Shown piece by piece: positions 1-8,719 of a stretch of 15,945 nucleotides of DNA. Numbering within the stretch: position 1 is the first letter of the stretch; the number at the start of each line of letters is the position of its first letter. The notes below the pieces were generated by a model. It ran no database searches, was not told the origin of the DNA, and was given only the letters and a program-made list of their open reading frames with translations. The position numbers were made by a program, and so were the translations under genes. Source of the stretch: JAJYZP01 sp049964535 (GTDB lineage: Bacteria > Actinomycetota > Acidimicrobiia > Acidimicrobiales > Acidimicrobiaceae). The stretch covers positions 1 to 15,945 of the forward strand of contig JBMFXG010000042.1 in the NCBI GenBank assembly GCA_049964535.1, in the 5' to 3' direction.

Positions 1-2
1 TC

Positions 3-623
3 GACCTCATGATAGGCAAAGGCCCTACCGCTCGTTCATTGCGTATCGATCTCCCTCGCTTTACGCTCATCGGGGCAACCACGCGGTCGGGAATGGTCTC
101 TGGACCACTGCGCGACCGCTTTGGCTTTACCCATCGACTCGAGTACTACGACGACGAAGAGCTGCAAGCGATCGTTGAGCGTTCGGCTCAGATCTTGGGC
201 TGTGCGATCGACTCCAGAGCATCGAAGGAGATCGCTCGCCGCTCACGAGGGACACCCCGCCTCGCCAACCGCCTGCTTCGGCGCGTTCGGGACTACAGTT
301 CTGTGACCGGTGGTGAAGGCATCGATCTTGAATGTGCGCGCAAGGGTTTGGAACTCTTCGGAGTCGATGCGCTCGGTCTTGATCGGGTAGATCGGGAGAT
401 CTTGGAGGTGCTCTGCATCAATTTTGGTGGCCGTCCTGCCGGCCTCTCCTCCCTCTCAGCTTCGGTGCGTGAGGAGAAGGACACGATTGAAGATGTGTAC
501 GAGCCATTCCTCGTGCGTCTCGGCATGGTTGTGAGGACACCGCGTGGTCGTGTCGCAACGGAACGTGCTTTTGAACACCTTGGACTTGCGGTTCCGAGAG
601 AGACTCAGATGGGACTTGAGTGA
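3..623 (+). CDS. ruvB: Holliday junction branch-migration ATPase RuvB, C-terminal part (5' end outside window)
   Basis: RuvB is the hexameric AAA+ motor that, with RuvA, drives branch migration of Holliday junctions. The window opens inside the ATPase domain and the reading frame is open to the left edge. The first visible part, MIGKGPTARS followed by LPRFTLIGATTRSG, is the RuvB stretch carrying sensor 1. GPLRDRFG (about 32 residues after the first Met) carries the arginine finger, and RGTPRLANRLLRRVRDY is the sensor-2/lid region. The C-terminal winged helix ends in the typical TPRGRVATERAFEHLGL. The Walker A and B boxes lie upstream and cannot be checked. About 206 residues are present of a usual ~340. 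In many bacteria ruvB is followed directly by queA; here an aminotransferase gene and non-coding DNA come between. Identification is firm; completeness is unknown because of the window edge. Confidence 0.96.
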   Translation, partial: DLMIGKGPTARSLRIDLPRFTLIGATTRSGMVSGPLRDRFGFTHRLEYYDDEELQAIVERSAQILGCAIDSRASKEIARRSRGTPRLANRLLRRVRDYSSVTGGEGIDLECARKGLELFGVDALGLDRVDREILEVLCINFGGRPAGLSSLSASVREEKDTIEDVYEPFLVRLGMVVRTPRGRVATERAFEHLGLAVPRETQMGLE

Positions 624-687
624 GGAGAACCGGTTTGTAGGTGGACCGCACCGTGTGGAGCCGAGCGCGTAGTTTGGTATCGGAAGC

Positions 688-716
688 TTGTGGTTAGAGT
701 AGTGGATTGGTACGAT
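688..716 (+). promoter_or_regulatory. candidate promoter for the aminotransferase transcript
   Basis: TTGTGG (688-693) and TACGAT (711-716) are separated by 17 bases, the standard spacing. The -10 hexamer fits the TAnnnT form common in Actinobacteria, while the -35 keeps only TTG. Transcription would start near 723 and give a leader of about 200 bases containing both hairpins listed below. This is pattern matching only, and other placements are possible. Confidence 0.3.
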
Positions 717-753
717 GACGGAGTATTGGGCCACTGTGTAACTCTTTCGACGG

Positions 754-799
754 CCCGGTCCAAATTGGGTGTCACCACTGTGCGGTGGTGGGATCCGGG
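754..799 (+). promoter_or_regulatory. structured leader element: nested stem-loops upstream of the aminotransferase
   Basis: CCCGGTCC (754-761) pairs with GGA-T-CCGGG (791-799), giving eight pairs with one bulged T. It encloses a second perfect six-pair hairpin, CACCAC (773-778) with GTGGTG (785-790) and a six-base loop. The 3' arm of the inner helix abuts the 3' arm of the outer one, so the two could stack. A competing pairing, GGGCC (728-732) with GGCCC (752-756), would exclude the outer stem. The arms are read directly from the sequence; a regulatory role is inference. No T-run follows, so it does not look like a simple intrinsic terminator. Confidence 0.35.
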
Positions 800-833
800 T
801 CAGGCCAACTGCGCGCTGCTTGCTCTGTCGAGA

Positions 834-862
834 ACTCGGTCTGATCTACGGAGAGACCGAGT
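834..862 (+). repeat. perfect 9-bp inverted repeat before the aminotransferase start
   Basis: ACTCGGTCT (834-842) and AGACCGAGT (854-862) are exact reverse complements around an 11-base centre. The element ends 57 bases before the chosen ATG at 920. It could be a DNA operator for a dimeric regulator or a leader RNA hairpin. No T-run follows, which argues against an intrinsic terminator. The repeat is certain; its role is not known. Confidence 0.5.
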
Positions 863-919
863 CGGGGTGCGCTACCATTGAGTTCGAGTCTTTCGTCCAT
901 CGAGGTCTGCGAGGTTGTG

Positions 920-2227
920 ATGTCTCATAGTGAACTTGTCAAACGTCATCAGGCCGTGCTTCCGAACTGGGTATCGCTGCTCTATAAAGAACCGATATCG
1001 CTGGTGAGTGGTTCAGGTCGTCGCGTGGTCGACGCCGAAGGTAGAGAGTACCTCGACTTTTTCGGGGGCATCTTGACCACGATGACTGGCTACGCAGTGC
1101 CTGAGGTCGTTGCTGCTATCGCAGAGCAGGCAGGCAAGATGATTCATTCGTCGACCTTGTACTTGATCGAGCCAATGATCGCCCTTGCGGAGGAGATCGC
1201 TTCGCTATCGAAGATTCCTAATGCGAAGGTCTTTTTTACTACGTCTGGAACCGAAGCAAACGAAGCGGCCTTGTTGTTGGCAACTGGATACCGGCGCTCA
1301 AATCAGATCATGGCGATCCGAAATAGCTATCACGGAAGAAGCTTTTCCACGCTCTCTGTCACTGGGAATCGAGGGTATTCGCCGACCTCGTTCTCGCCCT
1401 TTCAGGTGCATTTTCTTCAGGGAGGATCCCGAATTCGAGGGCCTCTGGCCGGACTTGATGACGAGCAGTACACCAAGAGAGGTTTAGAGGATCTTGTGGA
1501 TGTCTTGGCGACTCAGACATCTGGAGACGTAGCTGCCTTGATCGCTGAACCGATCCAAGGGGTCGGAGGTTTCTCGGCGCCACCAGATGGTTACTTCGGT
1601 GCGCTATCGAAAATTCTCAATGAGTCCGGCATTCTATTCATCGCTGATGAGGTGCAGACGGGCTGGGGCAGAACGGGAGAGAACTTCTGGGGCTATCAGG
1701 CTCACGGTATAACGCCAGATCTGATGACTTTCGCCAAGGGTATCGGCAACGGATTGGCCCTAGCTGGTGTCGTTGGTAGGGCTGATGTCATGGACTCGCT
1801 TACCGCATCGTCGATCTCTACCTTCGGTGGTTCACCTCTCGTCGCTGCTGGAGGAATCGCTAACCTTCACTACCTCCTTCAACACGATCTGCAGGGAAAT
1901 TCCCTCAAGCAGGGCACGGTGGTCATGAACGCTCTCAGAAACTACGCGGAACGGTCCTCGATCGTAGCTGATGTGCGTGGGAAAGGTTTGATGATTGGGG
2001 TTGAGCTCTGTGAGCCCGAGAGCACTGTACCTTCGCCTTCGCTTGCGAGCGAGGTCTTAGAGGCGACAAAACGGAGAGGTCTTCTCGTCGGCAAGGGCGG
2101 TCTTGTTGGTAACTGTCTTCGGATAGCCCCGCCCCTCTCGGTGACGAGCGAAGAGACGCAAGAGGGTGTGCAACTTCTGCTCGATTCGTTGACAGAGGTG
2201 GAGGAACGAACTACGCTAAGTAGGTAG
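920..2227 (+). CDS. class-III PLP-dependent aminotransferase (AGXT2-like)
   Basis: This is a fold-type I, class-III (omega) aminotransferase that transfers an amino group to a 2-oxo acid acceptor using pyridoxal phosphate. N-terminal HQAVLPNW, DAEGREYLDFFGGI and SGTEANEAALLLA (phosphate-binding region) are visible, then SYHGRSFSTL, IAEPIQGVGG, IADEVQTGWGRTG (Asp243, which contacts the pyridine nitrogen) and TFAKGIGNG (Lys273, Schiff-base lysine), and finally DVRGKGLMIGVEL. From memory the overall order resembles mammalian AGXT2 (alanine-glyoxylate/beta-aminoisobutyrate aminotransferase) more than ornithine or acetylornithine enzymes, but substrate cannot be read from motifs. The ATG at 920 has GAGG at 911-914; an in-frame TTG at 878 would add 14 residues unlike the family. 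Length is 435 residues, normal. It stands alone, with long non-coding flanks on both sides, inside an otherwise conserved ruvB-queA neighbourhood. Confidence 0.9.
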   Translation: MSHSELVKRHQAVLPNWVSLLYKEPISLVSGSGRRVVDAEGREYLDFFGGILTTMTGYAVPEVVAAIAEQAGKMIHSSTLYLIEPMIALAEEIASLSKIPNAKVFFTTSGTEANEAALLLATGYRRSNQIMAIRNSYHGRSFSTLSVTGNRGYSPTSFSPFQVHFLQGGSRIRGPLAGLDDEQYTKRGLEDLVDVLATQTSGDVAALIAEPIQGVGGFSAPPDGYFGALSKILNESGILFIADEVQTGWGRTGENFWGYQAHGITPDLMTFAKGIGNGLALAGVVGRADVMDSLTASSISTFGGSPLVAAGGIANLHYLLQHDLQGNSLKQGTVVMNALRNYAERSSIVADVRGKGLMIGVELCEPESTVPSPSLASEVLEATKRRGLLVGKGGLVGNCLRIAPPLSVTSEETQEGVQLLLDSLTEVEERTTLSR

Positions 2228-3081
2228 CACGTCAGGGTCTCTGCTTCGTAGGCCTTCTCGCCCTATCGTTCCCTGGTCGCTCTGCAGTCACGCTACTGTT
2301 GCTCGTCTGCAGCCCTAGCGGGTCGACGATGGCGACGAGGGTCACCGTCGTGCAAGGGGTGAGTACCGAGTGATAACTGGTTTGCTCGTCCGAGGTTGTG
2401 CTGTTTGTTTGTTCGGTGTCTTGCTAGGTCAGCGTCAGGTCGGTCTCGCCGTCTGGACAGGTGGTGAGGGTGATTATGAATCGCTAACACGGCCTCCAGG
2501 TCGTGAGGTTTCACCAACTCTTTGTAGATTCAAAGTGCTCGCGTTCTTGAGAGAAAAGGCGGACCCAGAATTGGCATGGACTCGCCAACCGTGGACACTG
2601 AAGGGCGCAGCGATGCCAGGGCTGTTCTCACTAGTTTGAGCGTCCTGAGGGGCCACGGACGTGCGAGAGGGTAGGGAATCTCTCTGGATCGAGGAAGGGC
2701 TTGGGCGATTGGTAGTCTTTGCAAACTTGTCCTGACGGTTTATAGCTCGTATATGCGCAATGGTGGTTGCCTCTGGATTCTTCGCTCTCTCGTAGTGCTG
2801 AGGAGAACCTCCGGCTCTTGTTTTCTCGGGGTTGTCGTTGGTTGGTCGCAGAACGTACAGAGAAATGAGAGCTCTGAAAGAGGTTGAACGCTCAGCGTTG
2901 TATGGTCGAGCTCGCACGAGCGGTGCTCCCGCAGTGGAATCTTGGACGAGCCGTGAGATTCTCGTTGAACCTCGTAGCGTGACCCTGATGGAGACGTCGA
3001 TCTTGGTCAATCGTTTTCGTCAAGGAGAGAACGACTAATCTCTGCTGGGCTGAGTTGGCGTAATTTGGGTTAGTTTGCACC
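2228..3081. other. 854-bp stretch without a recognisable gene
   Basis: No reading frame here resembles a protein I know, and no tRNA, rRNA, SRP, RNase P or tmRNA signature is visible. The longest open frame is antisense (178 codons, 3010 to 2474, TTG start, no ribosome-binding site), rich in Ser, Arg and Thr. A sense frame at 2832-3038 (68 codons from TTG, or 57 from ATG at 2865) ends 76 bases before the queA start used here. Small hairpins occur, for example CGACG (2334-2338) with CGTCG (2347-2351), and AACGC with GCGTT near 2887-2899. An AT-rich promoter-like patch sits at 2719-2755. The stretch may hold a small RNA, a long queA leader or a decayed gene; the sequence does not decide. Confidence 0.5.
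2727..2755 (+). promoter_or_regulatory. candidate promoter in the gap before queA
   Basis: TTGTCC (2727-2732) and TATATG (2750-2755) are separated by 17 bases within an AT-rich patch of a G+C-rich region. A second overlapping arrangement, TTGCAA (2719-2724) and TATAGC (2741-2746), has a 16-base spacer. The start would fall near 2762. The transcript would either run about 350 bases into queA or be an independent small RNA. It is the most promoter-like patch I found between the aminotransferase and queA. Confidence 0.35.
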
Positions 3082-3097
3082 ATGAGACGATGGAGGA

Positions 3098-3103
3098 AGG
3101 AGG
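3098..3103 (+). promoter_or_regulatory. ribosome-binding site that places the queA start at TTG 3115
   Basis: AGGAGG is a full Shine-Dalgarno match, 11 bases before TTG 3115. The in-frame ATG at 3082 has no such site, and starting there would translate the Shine-Dalgarno itself as WRKEG, residues that do not belong to the family. The downstream TTG is therefore preferred, although a leaderless start at 3082 is not excluded. Confidence 0.5.
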
Positions 3104-3114
3104 GCATCTCAACC

Positions 3115-5225
<2,111 letters not shown>

Positions 5226-5256
5226 TTACACTGTCTGTGTTCAGAAGGGTGGTGGG

Positions 5257-5721
5257 ATGCAGTATCTTCCCATAATCGTTATTGCCTTGGCCTTTTATTT
5301 CCTCTTAATTCGACCGAGGAGTAAGGCTCAAGCAGCAACGAGGAGAATTAATTTGGTCCAGGGAGACGATGTGGTCTCCAATGGCGGGATTTTTGGTGTT
5401 GTAGTGAAATCGTTCGAGCAGCGAGTTTGGGTCGAAGTCGCACCTTCGGTGGAGATGATCTTCGATCGACGCTCCTTGACTCGCCTTGACCCGAGCGTCG
5501 TCGATGCAATGGAGGATGCCGAGAACCAAGCGAGTGCTCTCGCCTCCTTTAACGGCGATGATGCGGACTCTGAGATATCGGAGGGGACAGTGTCAGAGAC
5601 AGACTCGTCTGAAGAGTCTTTCGAAGGTCGTTCTCGTGATGCAAGAGAGCCCCGGAGTCCTGGTGAGGGAGAAGAAAATCCTGAAGACGATCAAGGAACG
5701 ACAGAGCAAAGTCAGTCGTAG
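5257..5721 (+). CDS. yajC: Sec translocase accessory subunit YajC with a long acidic tail
   Basis: YajC is a small single-span membrane protein that associates with SecDF-SecYEG. The hydrophobic segment is at residues 3-18 (YLPIIVIALAFYFLLI), followed by the family's RPRSKAQ basic stop and the conserved core GDDVVSNGGIFGVVV (36-50) and RVWVEVAP. The family core ends near residue 80. Residues 82-154 form a Glu/Asp/Ser-rich tail with no hydrophobic stretch and are probably disordered in the cytoplasm. Total length of 154 exceeds the ~85-115 residues usual for YajC. The ATG at 5257 is preceded by AGGGTGG. The gene lies 31 bases after tgt and 46 bases before secD, the usual order. Identity is well supported; the role of the tail is unknown. 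Confidence 0.92.
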   Translation: MQYLPIIVIALAFYFLLIRPRSKAQAATRRINLVQGDDVVSNGGIFGVVVKSFEQRVWVEVAPSVEMIFDRRSLTRLDPSVVDAMEDAENQASALASFNGDDADSEISEGTVSETDSSEESFEGRSRDAREPRSPGEGEENPEDDQGTTEQSQS

Positions 5722-5767
5722 TCGTTAACCTCTACTTCGTAATGAAAGCATTGGAACTCGGAAAACT

Positions 5768-7237
5768 ATGAAACGTCGCTATCTTTTCTCGGTGGTTCTC
5801 TCGACGATCGTGGCTCTTGGGGCCTTTGTCGCTGTACTCTATGCGCACTACAGACCCGTGCTCGGGCTTGACCTTCAAGGTGGCGCGTCGATCGTGTATA
5901 AGCCTGCACACAAGGTCTCTGAGGCTACACTCACGCAGACTATCTCGATTATTCGAAATCGAGTGGATGCTCTCGGTGTGGCACAGCCCAATATCGCGCA
6001 GCAGGGCAATGACATCGTGGTGCAACTCCCTGGAATTAAAAATCCCCAGTCTGCACTCAAGATCATTGGCCAGACCGCCCAGCTTCAGTTTCGTGCGCTT
6101 GAATGTGCCGCTCCTCCGTATAAGACTCCACCCAAGAAGCTGAAGATTCCGAAAAAAGATCTGGCGAGTCCATTTTGTGCGACGACCTCCTCGCAAGAAT
6201 CGCTACTGCAGTTTGTTCCGAATACCCCTATAGGGAAGGTTGCGAGCGCGAAGGTAGCGCTACTTACCGAGGGATCTGGTCCGAGTGCGACACGATACGT
6301 CGTTGGTCCAACTCTCATGACCGGCACCTCACTCGCCACTGCGAATGCAGCGCTCTCTCAAAGTGGGGCCTGGCAGGTCAACTTCACGTTGACATCGAAG
6401 GGTTCGCCTATCTTTGACGCTATCGCTTCCAAGCTCTATCAGAAGCAATTAGCGGTTGTGCTGGATAATCAGATCATCTCGGCGCCAACTATTCAAGCAA
6501 AGAGCTTCGGAGGGCAAGGTCAGATCACCGGTGTTGGTGGACAGACGGCTGCTCAAAACCTCGCACTGGTGCTTCGCTACGGAGCGCTTCCAGTTCAGCT
6601 CAAACAACAGACGGTACAGACCGTCTCTGCGACACTGGGTAAGAGCTCTCTCGTCGCCGGTGTGGTTGCCGGCCTTGGGGGGCTCCTACTCGTGATGATC
6701 TACATGATCATCTACTACCGAGCTCTGGGTGTTGTTGTGGTGCTTGGTCTTGGCACTACGGCTGCGATGCTGTGGGCAATCGTGGCTCTTTTGGGGCACA
6801 CGTCTCAGCTTACGCTCGATCTCTCCGGGGTCACCGGCCTGATCGTTTCGATCGGCGTCACGGTGGACTCCTACGTTGTGTTCTTCGAACGCCTCAAAGA
6901 TGAGGTGAGGTCTGGGAAGTCGATTCGATCTTCAGTCGATCGAGGCTTTGCAAAGGCCTTTCGAACGATCTTGGCGGCCGATCTCGTCTCTTTTATCGGT
7001 GCCGTAATGCTGTATCTTCTCAGTATTGGTCCGGTACGAGGGTTCGCGTTTTTCCTCGGTCTCTCGACGGTTCTTGACGTAGTTTCGGCCTGGGTCTTTA
7101 CCCGACCGCTTGTCATTCTGCTCGGTCAGTCCCGAACCTTTACCGAAGCACGTTGGCTTGGAGTAGCTCGGGGACTAGGTCGCGTCGGCGAAGAGACGGC
7201 TGAAGAGAAGGCCCTCCTTCGGCCTTCAAGAGTGTAG
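5768..7237 (+). CDS. secD: protein translocase subunit SecD
   Basis: SecD with SecF uses the proton gradient to help pull preproteins out on the external side of the membrane. TM1 is about residues 6-26, then LGLDLQGG (33-39) marks the start of the P1 domain, with RNRVDALGV (63-71) and the P1 base FTLTSKGSPIF. The C-terminal half has five membrane segments between about 294 and 450. These include GVTVDSYVVFFERLKDE (363-379), the conserved TM4 region with an Asp at 367 expected to take part in proton movement. At 489 residues it is shorter than E. coli SecD and normal for Actinobacteria. P1 has a Pro/Lys-rich stretch (116-131) bracketed by Cys113 and Cys137, which could form a disulfide outside the cell. 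No strong Shine-Dalgarno precedes the ATG; GGAA near 5753 is the best candidate. The secF start follows 13 bases after the stop. Confidence 0.96.
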   Translation: MKRRYLFSVVLSTIVALGAFVAVLYAHYRPVLGLDLQGGASIVYKPAHKVSEATLTQTISIIRNRVDALGVAQPNIAQQGNDIVVQLPGIKNPQSALKIIGQTAQLQFRALECAAPPYKTPPKKLKIPKKDLASPFCATTSSQESLLQFVPNTPIGKVASAKVALLTEGSGPSATRYVVGPTLMTGTSLATANAALSQSGAWQVNFTLTSKGSPIFDAIASKLYQKQLAVVLDNQIISAPTIQAKSFGGQGQITGVGGQTAAQNLALVLRYGALPVQLKQQTVQTVSATLGKSSLVAGVVAGLGGLLLVMIYMIIYYRALGVVVVLGLGTTAAMLWAIVALLGHTSQLTLDLSGVTGLIVSIGVTVDSYVVFFERLKDEVRSGKSIRSSVDRGFAKAFRTILAADLVSFIGAVMLYLLSIGPVRGFAFFLGLSTVLDVVSAWVFTRPLVILLGQSRTFTEARWLGVARGLGRVGEETAEEKALLRPSRV

Positions 7238-7250
7238 GGATTGAGACGAT

Positions 7251-8660
7251 ATGGGTCAAAGTAGCAAGGGTCGTGGCGAAGATTCTGGTCGCTTAGATGG
7301 AAGTAGTGATGACGTGATCGAGAATCCTGATAGTCCTGATTTAGTCGAGCCGGTTGATAGCGCGACCGGACCTCAGGACAAAGAGGACGTGTTGGCTTTT
7401 TCAAGCGCTCAGGATCAGGTCTCAACGAGTGTGGTTGGCGACGGTCTGCTCCGACCGGGAGCGGGGCGATCGCAATCTGCGGAGGTCGGGGACGTTGCTG
7501 CAGACCCGGTAAGGTCAGCGAAGCCGGTATCGATCTTCACTCGTCTCTATCACGGGGATACCGCTTTTCGCTTCCTTGACAAGCGACGTATCTACTTCAC
7601 GATCTCCTTGCTGATTATTGTCGCCGGTGCAATCTCCCTCTCTGTGCGTGGATTGAACTTCGGTATCGACTTCAAAGGCGGAACCTCTTGGGAGGTGCCG
7701 TCCAAGACGCTTTCGATCTCGAAGACCGAGGCCGTGCTCCGGAGCTTTGGTATTACTCAGGCGACGCTTGTCTCTCTCGGCTCTTCTCAAGGTCGTACGG
7801 TCGAGGCAGAGGTCGATCTCTCGAAGCTACCCGTGGCGACGCGTACTGCTAAGGAGTATCGTGTCGGCGCTGCGCTGGCGAAGGCGGCCGGTCTTAAGCC
7901 CTCCGCTATCTCCATCTCTGACGTAGGCCCCACCTGGGGCTCCCAGGTTACGTCGAAAGCCTTGCTTGCACTAGCCTTCTTTTTCGTCGGTATCGCCCTC
8001 TACATCTCGCTCCGTTTTGAATGGAAGATGGCAGGAGCAGCGCTCATAGCGGTGGTGCACGATCTTCTCGTGACCGTTGGCATCTATTCGATAGCCAACT
8101 TCCAGATCACCCCAGACACGGTGATTGCGATTTTGACCATTTTGGGTTACTCGCTCTACGACACGATCGTGGTCTTCGATCGCGTCGGCGAGAATACGAA
8201 GGCGCTCGTGAATAAGGGGAGACTCTCGTATGCCGATTCAGTGAATCTCTCGCTGAACCAGGTCTTTATGCGATCGGTGAATACTTCTTTGGTGGCAATT
8301 ATTCCGGTCTTGTCGATCTTGGTTCTCGGGGCATACGTTCTCGGGGCAACGACCTTGCGCGACTTTGGACTAGCGCTCTTTGTAGGTCTGACGACAGGTG
8401 CCTACTCTTCTATTGGAATAGCCTCTCCGCTCCTTGTGATCTTCAAAGAGAGGGAGCCGAAGTACGCAGATTTGAAGGCTCGTCTCGCAAAGGTTGGGAC
8501 GAGTGGGTTACTGACTCCGAGAGCCGCCGCAATGGCGGGAGCTGGCGGAGCATCCGTCCCATCGAACACGGTCGCTGGGGGTGCGCAAACACTGCGCCCA
8601 AGGCCCGCTCCACGTAAGGTCTCCTCGAAGCGGAAGCCCACTACGACCCGTCGATCGTAG
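7251..8660 (+). CDS. secF: protein translocase subunit SecF with long N- and C-terminal cytoplasmic extensions
   Basis: SecF is the partner of SecD. Residues 1-92 are hydrophilic, acidic and Gly/Ser-rich and lie before the family domain. The domain opens with SIFTRLYHGDTAFRFLDKRR, then TM1 (about 113-132), NFGIDFKGGTSWEV (136-148), a short P1 region, and five further membrane segments. Conserved SLRFEWKMAGAALIAVVHD (253-271), LGYSLYDTIVVFDRV (298-312) and RSVNTS (341-346) match the SecF TM4-TM5 signatures. The C terminus (448-469) is Arg/Lys/Pro-rich. Total length of 469 is well above the ~300-320 of compact SecF proteins, owing to the two extensions. AGGGA at 7236-7240 is 10 bases before ATG 7251. 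SecD and SecF are separate genes here, not fused. Confidence 0.95.
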   Translation: MGQSSKGRGEDSGRLDGSSDDVIENPDSPDLVEPVDSATGPQDKEDVLAFSSAQDQVSTSVVGDGLLRPGAGRSQSAEVGDVAADPVRSAKPVSIFTRLYHGDTAFRFLDKRRIYFTISLLIIVAGAISLSVRGLNFGIDFKGGTSWEVPSKTLSISKTEAVLRSFGITQATLVSLGSSQGRTVEAEVDLSKLPVATRTAKEYRVGAALAKAAGLKPSAISISDVGPTWGSQVTSKALLALAFFFVGIALYISLRFEWKMAGAALIAVVHDLLVTVGIYSIANFQITPDTVIAILTILGYSLYDTIVVFDRVGENTKALVNKGRLSYADSVNLSLNQVFMRSVNTSLVAIIPVLSILVLGAYVLGATTLRDFGLALFVGLTTGAYSSIGIASPLLVIFKEREPKYADLKARLAKVGTSGLLTPRAAAMAGAGGASVPSNTVAGGAQTLRPRPAPRKVSSKRKPTTTRRS

Positions 8661-8704
8661 AGCTCCGACCCCTGGTCTTGGAGGCGAGTAATCTGGTTCT
8701 CGAC

Positions 8705-8710
8705 TAATCT
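8705..8710 (+). promoter_or_regulatory. possible -10 element for a near-leaderless rel transcript
   Basis: TAATCT ends nine bases before the rel ATG, fits TAnnnT, and there is no Shine-Dalgarno between it and the start. The same hexamer occurs at 8689-8694. No convincing -35 is present. Actinobacteria use many leaderless mRNAs, so this would let rel be transcribed apart from secF. Weak evidence. Confidence 0.2.
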
Positions 8711-8719
8711 GAGCTACGT

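Noticed and set aside
843..870. GGAGAG at 850-855 as part of a glycine riboswitch
   Set aside because: It would suit a glyoxylate-linked aminotransferase, but the companion conserved blocks of the glycine aptamer are not present nearby.
690..881. 63-codon frame between ruvB and the aminotransferase
   Set aside because: No ribosome-binding site and no family resemblance; it covers the inverted-repeat structures of the leader, which explain the sequence better.
881..895. GTTCGAGTC-like string resembling a tRNA T-loop
   Set aside because: The flanking bases do not form a T-stem, and no acceptor or anticodon arms can be drawn around it.
2370..2639. 89-codon sense frame after the aminotransferase
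   Set aside because: No Shine-Dalgarno, composition unlike the neighbouring genes, and no recognisable motif.
621..2809. TGAGGAGAACC shared at 621-631 and 2799-2809, as possible insertion boundaries
   Set aside because: An 11-base match between two places in 16 kb is expected many times by chance, and similarity stops at once on both sides.
2832..3038. 68-codon (or 57-codon from ATG 2865) small protein upstream of queA
   Set aside because: Codon use is not clearly coding, there is no ribosome-binding site, and the product is unrecognised; mentioned only as a possibility within the gap.
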